Origin: Bacteroidia bacterium
GTDB lineage: Bacteria; Bacteroidota; Bacteroidia; NS11-12g; UBA955
Reading direction: 5' to 3'
DNA: 34,346 nt
Assembly (NCBI GenBank): GCA_025450395.1
Contig: JANWHK010000039.1
Span: 1 to 34,346, forward strand
Shown here: positions 19,501 through 26,437 of the stretch, in pieces
How the letters are laid out: each line of letters begins with the position of its first letter
Numbering within the stretch: the stretch's first letter is position 1
Notes under the pieces: model-generated
What the model was told of the DNA's origin: nothing
Seen by the model: only the letters and a program-made list of their open reading frames with translations
The model's database searches: none
Made by a program: the position numbers and the translations under genes

Positions 19501-19968
19501 TTAAACGGGGAACTTTCCTCAAAGCAGAACAGGAACGATTTTTTCGAGAACAGAAATTATAAGTACCAGGCGAGAATCATTAATCCTGAGATATTTTACC
19601 AAACGCAGAAAGGCATAAGGGTGGGTACTTATTTTAAGTATACTGAAGCAGTCAACGCGCCGGAATACGGGAATGACCAGGCTTATATACAGGAATATGG
19701 ACTTGACTTCCGGTATTTTATCATTAACCGCGGAAATATCGATGCAAAAATAGCATCACACCAGATCAAGTTTACAGGGAATCCTAACAGTCCTTTGGCA
19801 TTTGATATTTTGAATGGTTTGAGCAACGGTCATAACCTGACCTGGAATGTCAGTTTCGGGGGTAAAGCCAAAGGTAATATACAGATCAATTTATCCTACG
19901 AAGGCAGGAAAACACCGGTGTTCAAGACCATACACATCGGCAGGGCAGAAGCAAGGTATATTTTTTAA
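16510..19968 (+). CDS. Large outer-membrane beta-barrel protein of unknown function; probable non-canonical (ATT) start
   Basis: Beta-strand-rich with C-terminal ARYIF. The track start (TTG 16633) lacks a signal peptide, but the same frame upstream is open and encodes (I)NKLKIIWFFNFILFCSLSEAQS. No ATG, GTG or TTG in frame between the in-frame stop at 16459 and 16633. Confidence 0.7.
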   Translation: MNKLKIIWFFNFILFCSLSEAQSVSGNLKHRLVSVNRDTIVLDTLNIVMQSVDVYLNGAKINKGFYVDYERSALVFDSSLLNREIEVFYRVFEFRKRFFYAHKPFILIEPTFFQEPRYYYNYDKSPAGNGLLFTDGLNVNGNIARGLGFGNNQDVVLNSNLNLQLNGNLGKGVSILAAISDENNPIQPQGNTQQIQDFDKVFISITKDSNTITVGDFLMVANTNNYFMKYYKKSRGVQFDFNKKGNIKYNFHADAAVSRGRFVRNEIQGQEGNQGPYRLQGSNGELNIIVISGTEKVYVDGEKLERGQQNDYVIDYNTGEIIFMPRRLITKFNRIVIEFQYSDRNYSRSVFTIGNEFKTNKWLSSVNYFTEQDNRFQPTDTSNSSSIQGILENAGDNPAVYQFEKRYDQFQPDRVNYRKIDSLTNTIYLYTNSPTSDTVFYTTAFSLVGQGKGNYIQLSTSANGRVYAWVQPVNNIPQGSYEPYIVLVAPKRMQMLTANTRFKPSEHFEFTAEGAYTNNNQNTYSSLDKRNDDGLGLFLAARQKDLKYKELKISSGLKMEYISRNFTYVERYRAVEFNRIWNRQLNNNTSTVLQANEIVSTINTALLFKEKHNLVIEASNYNKGKIFKGYRGYGNYTFGGKKLQANLNGEQVYIEDRTFTFLNKNQSHHYIFESVYSLDKVKLGVNAGIEESRFNTDTGSVLGSSSFRYHQVSAFFQGINSLKWLYKLEGSLRNDFSPDSGGFSFASTGINLLGNLEHVSKKLNRLNIVGSFRQLNLAGIQNDDEVILGRIEYNAAFFKKVVTSSTYYQIGTGREQKRQFSFTLVQPGNGTHVWNDYNGNGIEEVNEFELTVYKDQGKYVKVFLPTNEFIKSNTNEFNQTFRIQAPSTWQNGNAFKKFLNRFNTITSYKADRRITDNSLLTIINPFKLNVTDSSLIAVNSLIKQTTFFNRSNARFGIEHNIQTNKGKQFLSSGFEWRQYDKHSAILRFGLTRKINLLLNGELSSKQNRNDFFENRNYKYQARIINPEIFYQTQKGIRVGTYFKYTEAVNAPEYGNDQAYIQEYGLDFRYFIINRGNIDAKIASHQIKFTGNPNSPLAFDILNGLSNGHNLTWNVSFGGKAKGNIQINLSYEGRKTPVFKTIHIGRAEARYIF

Positions 19969-20003
19969 AATTATTATGCGTAATATTGTCCTCTACATTC
20001 TAA

Positions 20004-20948
20004 ATGAAAACCAGGATAGGTATACTTGGCCTTGGTGGCGTCGGAGGTTTTGTCGGTGGACAATTGGCTGAAAAATATACAGGCTCAGCGACTATCGAAG
20101 TCATATTCATTACCAGGCCTGCTAGTGAAAAGATCATTCAGGAAAAGGGTTTGAAGCTTATTATAGCGGAAAAGGAAAAGACCATAAACCCGGACATTGT
20201 TTCATCTGATCCGAATCGCATCGGCCAGCTGGATTTATTGATCTGTGCAACCAAAAGTTATGACCTGGAGGAAAGTTTGGTTCCGCTCAAAACCTGCATA
20301 ACAGAAAATACCATTATTTTGCCTTTGTTGAACGGGGTGGATGCTGCGGGAAGGATAGAGGCCATGTATCCGATGGCAGAGGTAGTACAGGGTTGTATTT
20401 ATATTGTGTCGCGCATTCTTGAACCAGGAGTTGTAAAGGTAACAGGCAATAGCCATGCCTTGTATTTTGGTTCTGGCGATATATCGATTAAAAAGCTGGA
20501 TAGATTGCAGGATATTTTGATTATGGCCGGTATCAACTCCTATCTGTTCGGCAATATCCATCAGACAATCTGGGAGAAATTCCTGTTTATTTCAGCCATT
20601 GCAAGCATGACGAGTTACCTGGATAAGCCCTTGGGAGAAATCCTTGAGAATATGGAATCCAAAGATATGCTGACACAATTATTGCAGGAATTCATAGAGG
20701 TTGCAAAGGCCCATCATGTTAATTTTGATGCGGATATATTTGAAAAGACGCTTCTCAGGATGGAAAAACTGCCTTACGAGACCACCTCTTCCATGCACAA
20801 TGATTTTAAGAAAGGCGGAAGGACGGAATACCGTTCACTGACCGGATATGTAGTGGATCTTGGGGACCAGTATGGTATTGAAACAAAAATGTATGACAAG
20901 GTACTGGCGGTATTGAAGAGAAGGGATCCTTCGGGTGCCTCAGGGTAA
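20004..20948 (+). CDS. Ketopantoate reductase (ApbA/PanE) family 2-dehydropantoate 2-reductase
   Basis: MKTRIGILGLGGVGGFVGGQLAEKY Rossmann motif, LLICATKSYDLEESL, ILPLLNGVDAAGRIE, IWEKFLFISAIASMTSYLD. Confidence 0.9.
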   Translation: MKTRIGILGLGGVGGFVGGQLAEKYTGSATIEVIFITRPASEKIIQEKGLKLIIAEKEKTINPDIVSSDPNRIGQLDLLICATKSYDLEESLVPLKTCITENTIILPLLNGVDAAGRIEAMYPMAEVVQGCIYIVSRILEPGVVKVTGNSHALYFGSGDISIKKLDRLQDILIMAGINSYLFGNIHQTIWEKFLFISAIASMTSYLDKPLGEILENMESKDMLTQLLQEFIEVAKAHHVNFDADIFEKTLLRMEKLPYETTSSMHNDFKKGGRTEYRSLTGYVVDLGDQYGIETKMYDKVLAVLKRRDPSGASG

Positions 20949-20973
20949 CATCCTTCGAGAACCTCAGGATGAC
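20926..20973. repeat. Tandem pair of a 24-nt repeat overlapping the 3' end of the PanE-like gene
   Basis: ATCCTTCGGGTGCCTCAGGGTAAC / ATCCTTCGAGAACCTCAGGATGAC. The stop TAA (20946-20948) lies in the first unit. Confidence 0.75.
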
Positions 20974-21040
20974 AAAATGCTTTTTGACTCGACAAATTCT
21001 ACTTGCAATTCAAGCGCAAATTCACTTAATTGCATACGAT

Positions 21041-21496
21041 ATGACAGAACTGACAATACGCATCGACTGGAGCGAACTTGATTTATACGGTCATGTCAAC
21101 AATGTGATGATTTTTAAATATATCCAGGCGGCCAGGATAAATTATTGTGAAAAAATCGGAATGGACATCCTGAACGATAAGGAAAAGCCTGGTTTTATTG
21201 TGGCTGCCAGCAATGTGCTGTATAAGAAGAAGATATTATATCCGGGGCAACTCAGGGTGGAATCCCAGGTGCAATGGTTGAAAAATACAAGTTTCCAGTT
21301 GGACCATTTGATCTATAATGAACATAATGAAACGGTAGTGGAGGCCTATGATATCATTGTCGTATATGATTATGAAAAGAATTCCAAGACAGCCATCACC
21401 GATGAATTGCGTAAAACTATAGAACAGGTAGAGAACCGAATGTTCAGCAGTTTGTCAAAAGATTCCGCACAAGCACAATACCCGGATATAGAGTAA
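21041..21496 (+). CDS. Acyl-CoA thioesterase (4HBT/hotdog fold) family
   Basis: IRIDWSELDLYGHVNNVMIFKYIQAARINYCEKIG, the hotdog D..GHVNN motif. ATG at 21041 preferred over the 20969 start. Confidence 0.87.
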   Translation: MTELTIRIDWSELDLYGHVNNVMIFKYIQAARINYCEKIGMDILNDKEKPGFIVAASNVLYKKKILYPGQLRVESQVQWLKNTSFQLDHLIYNEHNETVVEAYDIIVVYDYEKNSKTAITDELRKTIEQVENRMFSSLSKDSAQAQYPDIE

Positions 21497-21572
21497 TGGT
21501 TGTTGACAGTTGACATAAGTTATTTTCTGTTAACGAGCAGCAGATGGCCACCATACGGCAGACATGCTACGC

Positions 21573-21614
21573 ATGACGCCGCATGGCAAAGCATTCCACC
21601 CGAAGCGGCGGAAT
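21573..21614. repeat. Palindrome-rich GC segment in a convergent intergenic region
   Basis: CATGC-TAC-GCATG (21573-21585) and ATTCCACC-CGAAGC-GGCGGAAT (21593-21614, one mismatch). Confidence 0.4.
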
Positions 21615-21653
21615 TCGCCATGACCGTGTCCTTAAATGATTTCTCCTTCCCCA

Positions 21654-21737
21654 ATTGTAATTTGTAACTTGTAACTTGTAAATTGTAATTTGTAAATTGT
21701 AATTGTCCTCCTCCTTCGTACTTCGTCCTTCGTACTT
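21654..21737. repeat. Degenerate 7-nt tandem repeat tract H2
   Basis: ATTGTAA TTTGTAA CTTGTAA CTTGTAA ATTGTAA TTTGTAA ATTGTAA TTGTCCT CCTCCTT CGTACTT CGTCCTT CGTACTT, all in one 7-nt phase. It overlaps the first two bases of the GT39 stop codon. Confidence 0.85.
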
Positions 21738-23466
21738 ATTTCCTCTTGTACACAACAAACCCATTCCTGTCCCACAATTCCTTCAAGGTGCTACAAGTAT
21801 CCAGGCCTTCGCGGTCGTTGGTCTTGGCGATGAAAAAAGCAGGGCGGTCGGTCTTTCCATGTATCAGCCATTCTTTCTGCAGGTCGTCGAGTTCAGCTCT
21901 TTCTTGCTCGCTGAGTTGCAGGAATGAATTCGCATTTTTTTGAGCGAAATAGGATTGGTTCACTTTATATAATCCATCGGTGGATTTGAGGGGTTGGATC
22001 TGCGCGTAAAAATAGGGCGCATAACTCTTGTACCCAGTGTGAAAAATGTAGCAGTTATCCTTGCTGTGGGACTGGAAAAATCCTATGGCGGCACCCTGAG
22101 TATGCTGTTCAATTTTAGGGACCAGCATAATTGAGGCCATTGAAATGACCAGCACATTGCCGAGCAATAAGCAACCGAAGGTGATGATGGGTTTGCCTTT
22201 CCAAAGGTTAATGATCAATAAAACAATACCCAGCATGAGTATCACACCCGGAATGATATCGCTTAAATGCCAGCTGACGGGAGCTGCAAAATTAGCCCGT
22301 GTGAATGCATTGTCGAGCTGGCTCAGGAACCAGGGTTTATAGTAGATCATCAACACCGGAAAAATAATCAATGCGGCAGCAATGAATGTGCCAAGCAGGA
22401 TGAGGCTTAATTTATAATACCACCTGAACCTGAATATGCCATGGTTGATGCTCTCCATTGCATATGCGCCCATAAAAGTGAGCGGTAGCCAGCATAGCGA
22501 TGAATAATGGATGATCTTGGTCTTGACAATGGAGAACAGGATAAGCACAACCCAGAATAAGCACTGCATCGTGGTGCGGAAAAGGTTTTCCTGGTAAGTG
22601 TAAAATTCATTCTGTTTCCAGCCTGCCATGGCGATAATGGAAATGGGGAAGCATCCGATAAGCAATACCAGCGGGTGGTAGTAGATCGGTTGCTGGTGCC
22701 CTGCTACATCCTGCGAGAACAGCTCGAGTTGGTATTGTATGAATTCAACTATGAAATAAGGTCCGTTCCTGAGACTTTCAGGAATGAACCAGATGCTGGT
22801 GACCAAACCCGTAGTGAGGATAAAGATGATGAGGTTGTTTAGGCTGAAAAACCAGGTCATCCGTTTGGCAAATACCATTGAGAACAGAACCAGTAATCCC
22901 ACCAATAAAGCCACCGGTCCCTTGCAAAGGATGGCTATGCCTGTGTAAAGGCCTGCGAGCAGGAAATGCCGGTTCGGGTTATATGCACTGCTGTTAAGAA
23001 GCAGGACTTTGTAGAATTCGTAAATGCTCAGGAAAATGAAGAAGTTAAATACAGGGTCGATCAGGCCGGTCTTGAAATAGAAATGCGGTGTGATGGCTCC
23101 TATGTACCCTAATACCCACCAGTGTGCTATATGGCCCTTGAAAATGGTTCTGCCAATGCGATAGATAAGGCATAATGTCAATATGCCGAACACGACATTC
23201 GGAAAACGGGCGGCAAATTCATTGACCCCGAAAATTTTCATGCTAAGGACCTGCATCCAGATAAAAAGCGGAGGTTTTTCCCAGAAAGCCTGGTAATTGA
23301 TCTGGACCTGTGAATAATTTTGGGTGACCAGCATCTCACGCGCGGATTCGGCGAAATTGATTTCGTCCCAATCGAAAAGATGCACGGAGCCTAGGCATGG
23401 TATGAACAGGATACAACCTATGCAGGTGATCCAAAGATAATGAAAAGGATTGACCTGTTGGTTCAT
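21736..23466 (-). CDS. Glycosyltransferase family 39 / ArnT-like integral membrane protein
   Basis: FDWDEINFAESAREMLVTQNYSQVQINYQAFWEKPPLFIWMQ (DE.....AR.M and KPPL motifs) with many TM segments. Confidence 0.9.
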   Translation of the reverse strand: MNQQVNPFHYLWITCIGCILFIPCLGSVHLFDWDEINFAESAREMLVTQNYSQVQINYQAFWEKPPLFIWMQVLSMKIFGVNEFAARFPNVVFGILTLCLIYRIGRTIFKGHIAHWWVLGYIGAITPHFYFKTGLIDPVFNFFIFLSIYEFYKVLLLNSSAYNPNRHFLLAGLYTGIAILCKGPVALLVGLLVLFSMVFAKRMTWFFSLNNLIIFILTTGLVTSIWFIPESLRNGPYFIVEFIQYQLELFSQDVAGHQQPIYYHPLVLLIGCFPISIIAMAGWKQNEFYTYQENLFRTTMQCLFWVVLILFSIVKTKIIHYSSLCWLPLTFMGAYAMESINHGIFRFRWYYKLSLILLGTFIAAALIIFPVLMIYYKPWFLSQLDNAFTRANFAAPVSWHLSDIIPGVILMLGIVLLIINLWKGKPIITFGCLLLGNVLVISMASIMLVPKIEQHTQGAAIGFFQSHSKDNCYIFHTGYKSYAPYFYAQIQPLKSTDGLYKVNQSYFAQKNANSFLQLSEQERAELDDLQKEWLIHGKTDRPAFFIAKTNDREGLDTCSTLKELWDRNGFVVYKRK

Positions 23467-24113
23467 GACTTGAATTTAATAATGGGGTTGAGCCAGACAG
23501 GTGTTTTGAATATCATGTGCATAAAATAATAACTTAAAAGTGCGATTGTAAAACCTATCAGTGCACCTGCGTATACATCCATGAGGTAATGCTGTGCCAC
23601 ATATACCCTGGAGTATCCCGAAAGGCAGGCCAGTAAAAACAAGAGGAACTGTACCCAGCCGTTCTTGCTTACGAAACCGACCAGTGCAAGGGACGAGAAT
23701 GCCGCAAGGGTATGGCCGGAAGGAAAACTGTTGTTGGAATGTAAACGGATACCCTTGACATGGTGGAAGGGAATGTGTTGTTCATTCAGCCAGTGATAGG
23801 GCCTGTTGAAATCAGTAAAGAGCTGGTGCTTGAATAAAAAAATAAGTAAAGTGCTTAAACACATAGTCACCACAATAGTCAAAAACATTCTCTTTTCGGT
23901 AAATAAACCCAGTATAATCACAAATATAATGTAGGCAAGTTCGGGTAAACGGGTCACATGATACATCATGACATCCGTAAATGCAGTGAAATGAGAGTTG
24001 ATAAACAGGAGTGAAACGGACTTGTCATACAGGAGGATATATGGCAGGACACCTACTGCCAGAATAAGATGGCACCTGATTGAAACTGTTTTATCTTTGA
24101 AATAGGAATTCAA
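23463..24113 (-). CDS. PAP2-family phosphatase, translationally coupled to GT39 (ATGA overlap)
   Basis: SFPSGHTLAAFSSLALVG and SRVYVAQHYLMDVYAGALIG are PAP2 motifs. TTG start. Confidence 0.9.
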   Translation of the reverse strand: MNSYFKDKTVSIRCHLILAVGVLPYILLYDKSVSLLFINSHFTAFTDVMMYHVTRLPELAYIIFVIILGLFTEKRMFLTIVVTMCLSTLLIFLFKHQLFTDFNRPYHWLNEQHIPFHHVKGIRLHSNNSFPSGHTLAAFSSLALVGFVSKNGWVQFLLFLLACLSGYSRVYVAQHYLMDVYAGALIGFTIALLSYYFMHMIFKTPVWLNPIIKFKS

Positions 24114-24117
24114 TTTA

Positions 24118-24145
24118 AAATTTTTACAAATATTGGTAAAAATTT
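24118..24145. promoter_or_regulatory. 10-bp perfect inverted repeat in a divergent intergenic region
   Basis: AAATTTTTAC-aaatattg-GTAAAAATTT, between divergent PAP2 (-) and START-like (+) genes. Confidence 0.4.
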
Positions 24146-24203
24146 ATTTCCCAAGTAATAAAAATTGATTTAAATTGCGTGTATATTTTTTAATCAAGAA
24201 ATT

Positions 24204-24599
24204 ATGCCGAAAAAACAGAGTAGAGCACAAGTGGTTTTAGAGTTTCCAATTAATTGCTCTCCAAGTATTCTATATAACTATATTAATAATGCTTCAGGAC
24301 TTCAGGAATGGTTTGCACGCAAGGTGACTACCAAAAGCAGGACGGATTATGTGTTTGAATTTGATGATGGGCAGGAGACAAGGGCTACACTGTTGAAATC
24401 GGTCAATAACAGGCTTTCAAGATTCAAGTGGGAAAATACACCTGAGGATGAGTATATGGAAATGGAGATTATAGTGGATGAACTGACTGAGGATGTGGCT
24501 GTAAAGATTACTGAATTCTGCAACATCGATGAAAAAAGGGAAATTGCGGAACTTTGGACCAGCCAGTTTGAAACCCTGAGGGATGTAGTCGGCGCCTAG
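24204..24599 (+). CDS. START-like / SRPBCC-fold domain protein
   Basis: 131 aa: VVLEFPINCSPSILYNYINNASGLQEWFARKVTTKS...VFEFDDGQETRATLL...WTSQFETLRDV, resembling the AHSA1/START-like family. Confidence 0.75.
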   Translation: MPKKQSRAQVVLEFPINCSPSILYNYINNASGLQEWFARKVTTKSRTDYVFEFDDGQETRATLLKSVNNRLSRFKWENTPEDEYMEMEIIVDELTEDVAVKITEFCNIDEKREIAELWTSQFETLRDVVGA

Positions 24600-24653
24600 C
24601 CTGTTTTTGGAACACAGTTTGCTCTTTAAGCAATAGTTCCCAGATTATTCTCA

Positions 24654-26096
24654 ATGAAAAAAATCAATCTGCTCGTTTTAAAAGCATTTATCGGCCCTTT
24701 TCTCGGGACCTTCTTTATTTCAATGTTTTTATTCCTGATGCTGTTTTTATGGAAATACATTGACGATCTTGTGGGCAAGGGTCTGGAATGGCACGTTGTG
24801 GCGCGACTCTTGTTTTTTTCACTTGCAGATCTTATACCCATGGCTTTGCCTCTGGCTGTGTTGCTTTCCAGCCTGATGACCTTCGGCAATCTGTCGGAAA
24901 GTTATGAGATGGTGGCACTCAAGGCCTCTGGTGTAAGTATTTACAGAGCGCTTATGCCTGCATTCCTTATCATCATTCTGCTGAGTTTTGTGACATTTTA
25001 TGTCTCGAATATCGTGATTCCAAAAGCCAATCTTGAAGCCAAGAGTTTATTGTGGGATATCAGGAATAAAAAACCCGCATTCGACATCAAGGAAGGTGTG
25101 TTCTACAATGGAATAGATGGTTACCAGATCAAGATCGGCAGCAAGGACAAGGATAATGAAACCATCAATGACGTGCTGATCTATGAGATCAAACCCGGTT
25201 ATAGCGAATTGTCCATTGTCAGGGCTGAATCAGGTAAAATGAAATTAAGCGATGACAAACGTCTCTTGTATTTCACGCTGTTTAAAGGTACCCGTTATGA
25301 AGAACTGGTCGAAAATGCGGACTACCAGAAAAACCTGCCTTCCACAGTTACGTATTTTGATGAGCAGAAAATAACTTTTGACCTGAGTGACCTGGACCTG
25401 AAAAAAACCGATAAGGAATTGTTCAAGGGCAGTGCAGTGATGATGAATATCAACGAATTGCAGAAGGCCATAGATACCACAAGGAAGGAAATAAAAAAGA
25501 AAAAAACCGCTGCCAGGGATTTTCTGAGGCCTTATTACCCAGACGTCAGGCACATGATGCAAGGAACGAATGTAAAGGATAGTCCGGCACTGAAGAATGA
25601 CACCATCATAAAGAATTTTTCGAAAGAGAACAGGTATGCCATACTTGAGCAGGCTCTCGGTACGACAAGGAACCTGAAGAGCATGATTGAATCCTGCACA
25701 CAACAATTGGAAGATATCAAAAGTGATGACAGGATGTATACACTCAAGTGGCACGAAAAGTTTACGCTCTCATTTGTATTGATAGTTCTTTTCCTGTTGG
25801 CGGCTCCGCTTGGCACCATTATTCGAAAGGGAGGCATAGGCATGCCCATGGTAGTGTCCATTATCATGTTTATATTGTATTATGTCATCAATATGATTGG
25901 TATAAAAATGGGGAAGGATGGCATCATCGCGGAATGTGTAGGCGCATGGATGGCGAGCTTTGTATTGCTGCCTGTTGGTATATTTGTGCTAAATCGCGCT
26001 GCAAATGAATCCGCTATTTTTGACAAGGATAAATACCAGAAAATGATAGAACGCATCAATATGTTTTTTACAAAGCGAAGAAAAGGGATGAATTGA
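24654..26096 (+). CDS. LptF/LptG (YjgP/YjgQ) family LPS export permease
   Basis: MKKINLLVLKAFIGPFLGTFFISMFLFLMLFLWKYIDDLVGKGL..., PMALPLAVLLSSLMTFGNLSESYEMVALKASGVS, C-terminal TM bundle. Confidence 0.93.
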   Translation: MKKINLLVLKAFIGPFLGTFFISMFLFLMLFLWKYIDDLVGKGLEWHVVARLLFFSLADLIPMALPLAVLLSSLMTFGNLSESYEMVALKASGVSIYRALMPAFLIIILLSFVTFYVSNIVIPKANLEAKSLLWDIRNKKPAFDIKEGVFYNGIDGYQIKIGSKDKDNETINDVLIYEIKPGYSELSIVRAESGKMKLSDDKRLLYFTLFKGTRYEELVENADYQKNLPSTVTYFDEQKITFDLSDLDLKKTDKELFKGSAVMMNINELQKAIDTTRKEIKKKKTAARDFLRPYYPDVRHMMQGTNVKDSPALKNDTIIKNFSKENRYAILEQALGTTRNLKSMIESCTQQLEDIKSDDRMYTLKWHEKFTLSFVLIVLFLLAAPLGTIIRKGGIGMPMVVSIIMFILYYVINMIGIKMGKDGIIAECVGAWMASFVLLPVGIFVLNRAANESAIFDKDKYQKMIERINMFFTKRRKGMN

Positions 26097-26185
26097 TAAT
26101 TGATAATTGATAATGAATAATTGATAATTGACAATGGACAATTGACAATGAATAATTAATAATTAATAATTAATAATTAATAATG
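26091..26185. repeat. Degenerate 7-nt tandem repeat tract H3a
   Basis: AATTGAT AATTGAT AATTGAT AATGAAT AATTGAT AATTGAC AATGGAC AATTGAC AATGAAT AATTAAT (x4) AATG. The LptF/G stop TGA (26094-26096) is in the first unit. Confidence 0.88.
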
Positions 26186-26227
26186 TAAGACTGATGTCCT
26201 CCACCCTTGTCCTTCTTCCTTTCCCCA

Positions 26228-26347
26228 ATTGTAATTTGTAACTTGTACTTTGTAACTTCCTCCTCCTCCTTCGTACCTCGTACCTCGTACTTCGTACATT
26301 GGTCTCCAATTGTAACTTGTACTTTGTAACTTCCTCACACCTCGTAC
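26228..26347. repeat. Degenerate 7-nt tandem repeat tract H3b
   Basis: ATTGTAA TTTGTAA CTTGTAC TTTGTAA CTTCCTC CTCCTCC TTCGTAC CTCGTAC CTCGTAC TTCGTAC ..., then a second ATTGTAA CTTGTAC TTTGTAA CTTCCTC block. Confidence 0.82.
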
Positions 26348-26355
26348 TTGGCTTC

Positions 26356-26394
26356 GTTAATTTATTGTTAATAAGCAAATTACAATAAATTAAC
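26356..26394. promoter_or_regulatory. 13-bp perfect inverted repeat upstream of the gliding-type surface protein gene
   Basis: GTTAATTTATTGT-taataagcaaatt-ACAATAAATTAAC. Confidence 0.6.
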
Positions 26395-26400
26395 TTACTG

Positions 26401-26434
26401 TTTGGAATTAATCAATAAAAAACCTTTATTTTTG
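26401..26434 (+). promoter_or_regulatory. Candidate Bacteroidota promoter (TTTG ... TATTTTTG)
   Basis: TTTG at 26401-26404, 22-nt spacer, TATTTTTG (TAnnTTTG) at 26427-26434, ATG at 26438. Confidence 0.5.
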
Positions 26435-26437
26435 TCT

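Noticed and set aside
16633-19968. Large outer-membrane protein as SprA or a TonB receptor
   Set aside because: Shorter than SprA, and I do not recognise a TonB plug or CarboxypepD domain. Left as an uncharacterised barrel protein.
24204-26096. START-like + LptF/G + PAP2 + GT39 as a dedicated lipid A modification island
   Set aside because: The families are suggestive (ArnT-like GT39, PAP2), but each is common alone and the genes are in divergent units. Not enough evidence for a specific pathway.
26091-26350. Repeated tracts as a possible CRISPR array
   Set aside because: Period is 7 nt with no spacers or 20-40 nt direct repeats, and no cas genes are present.
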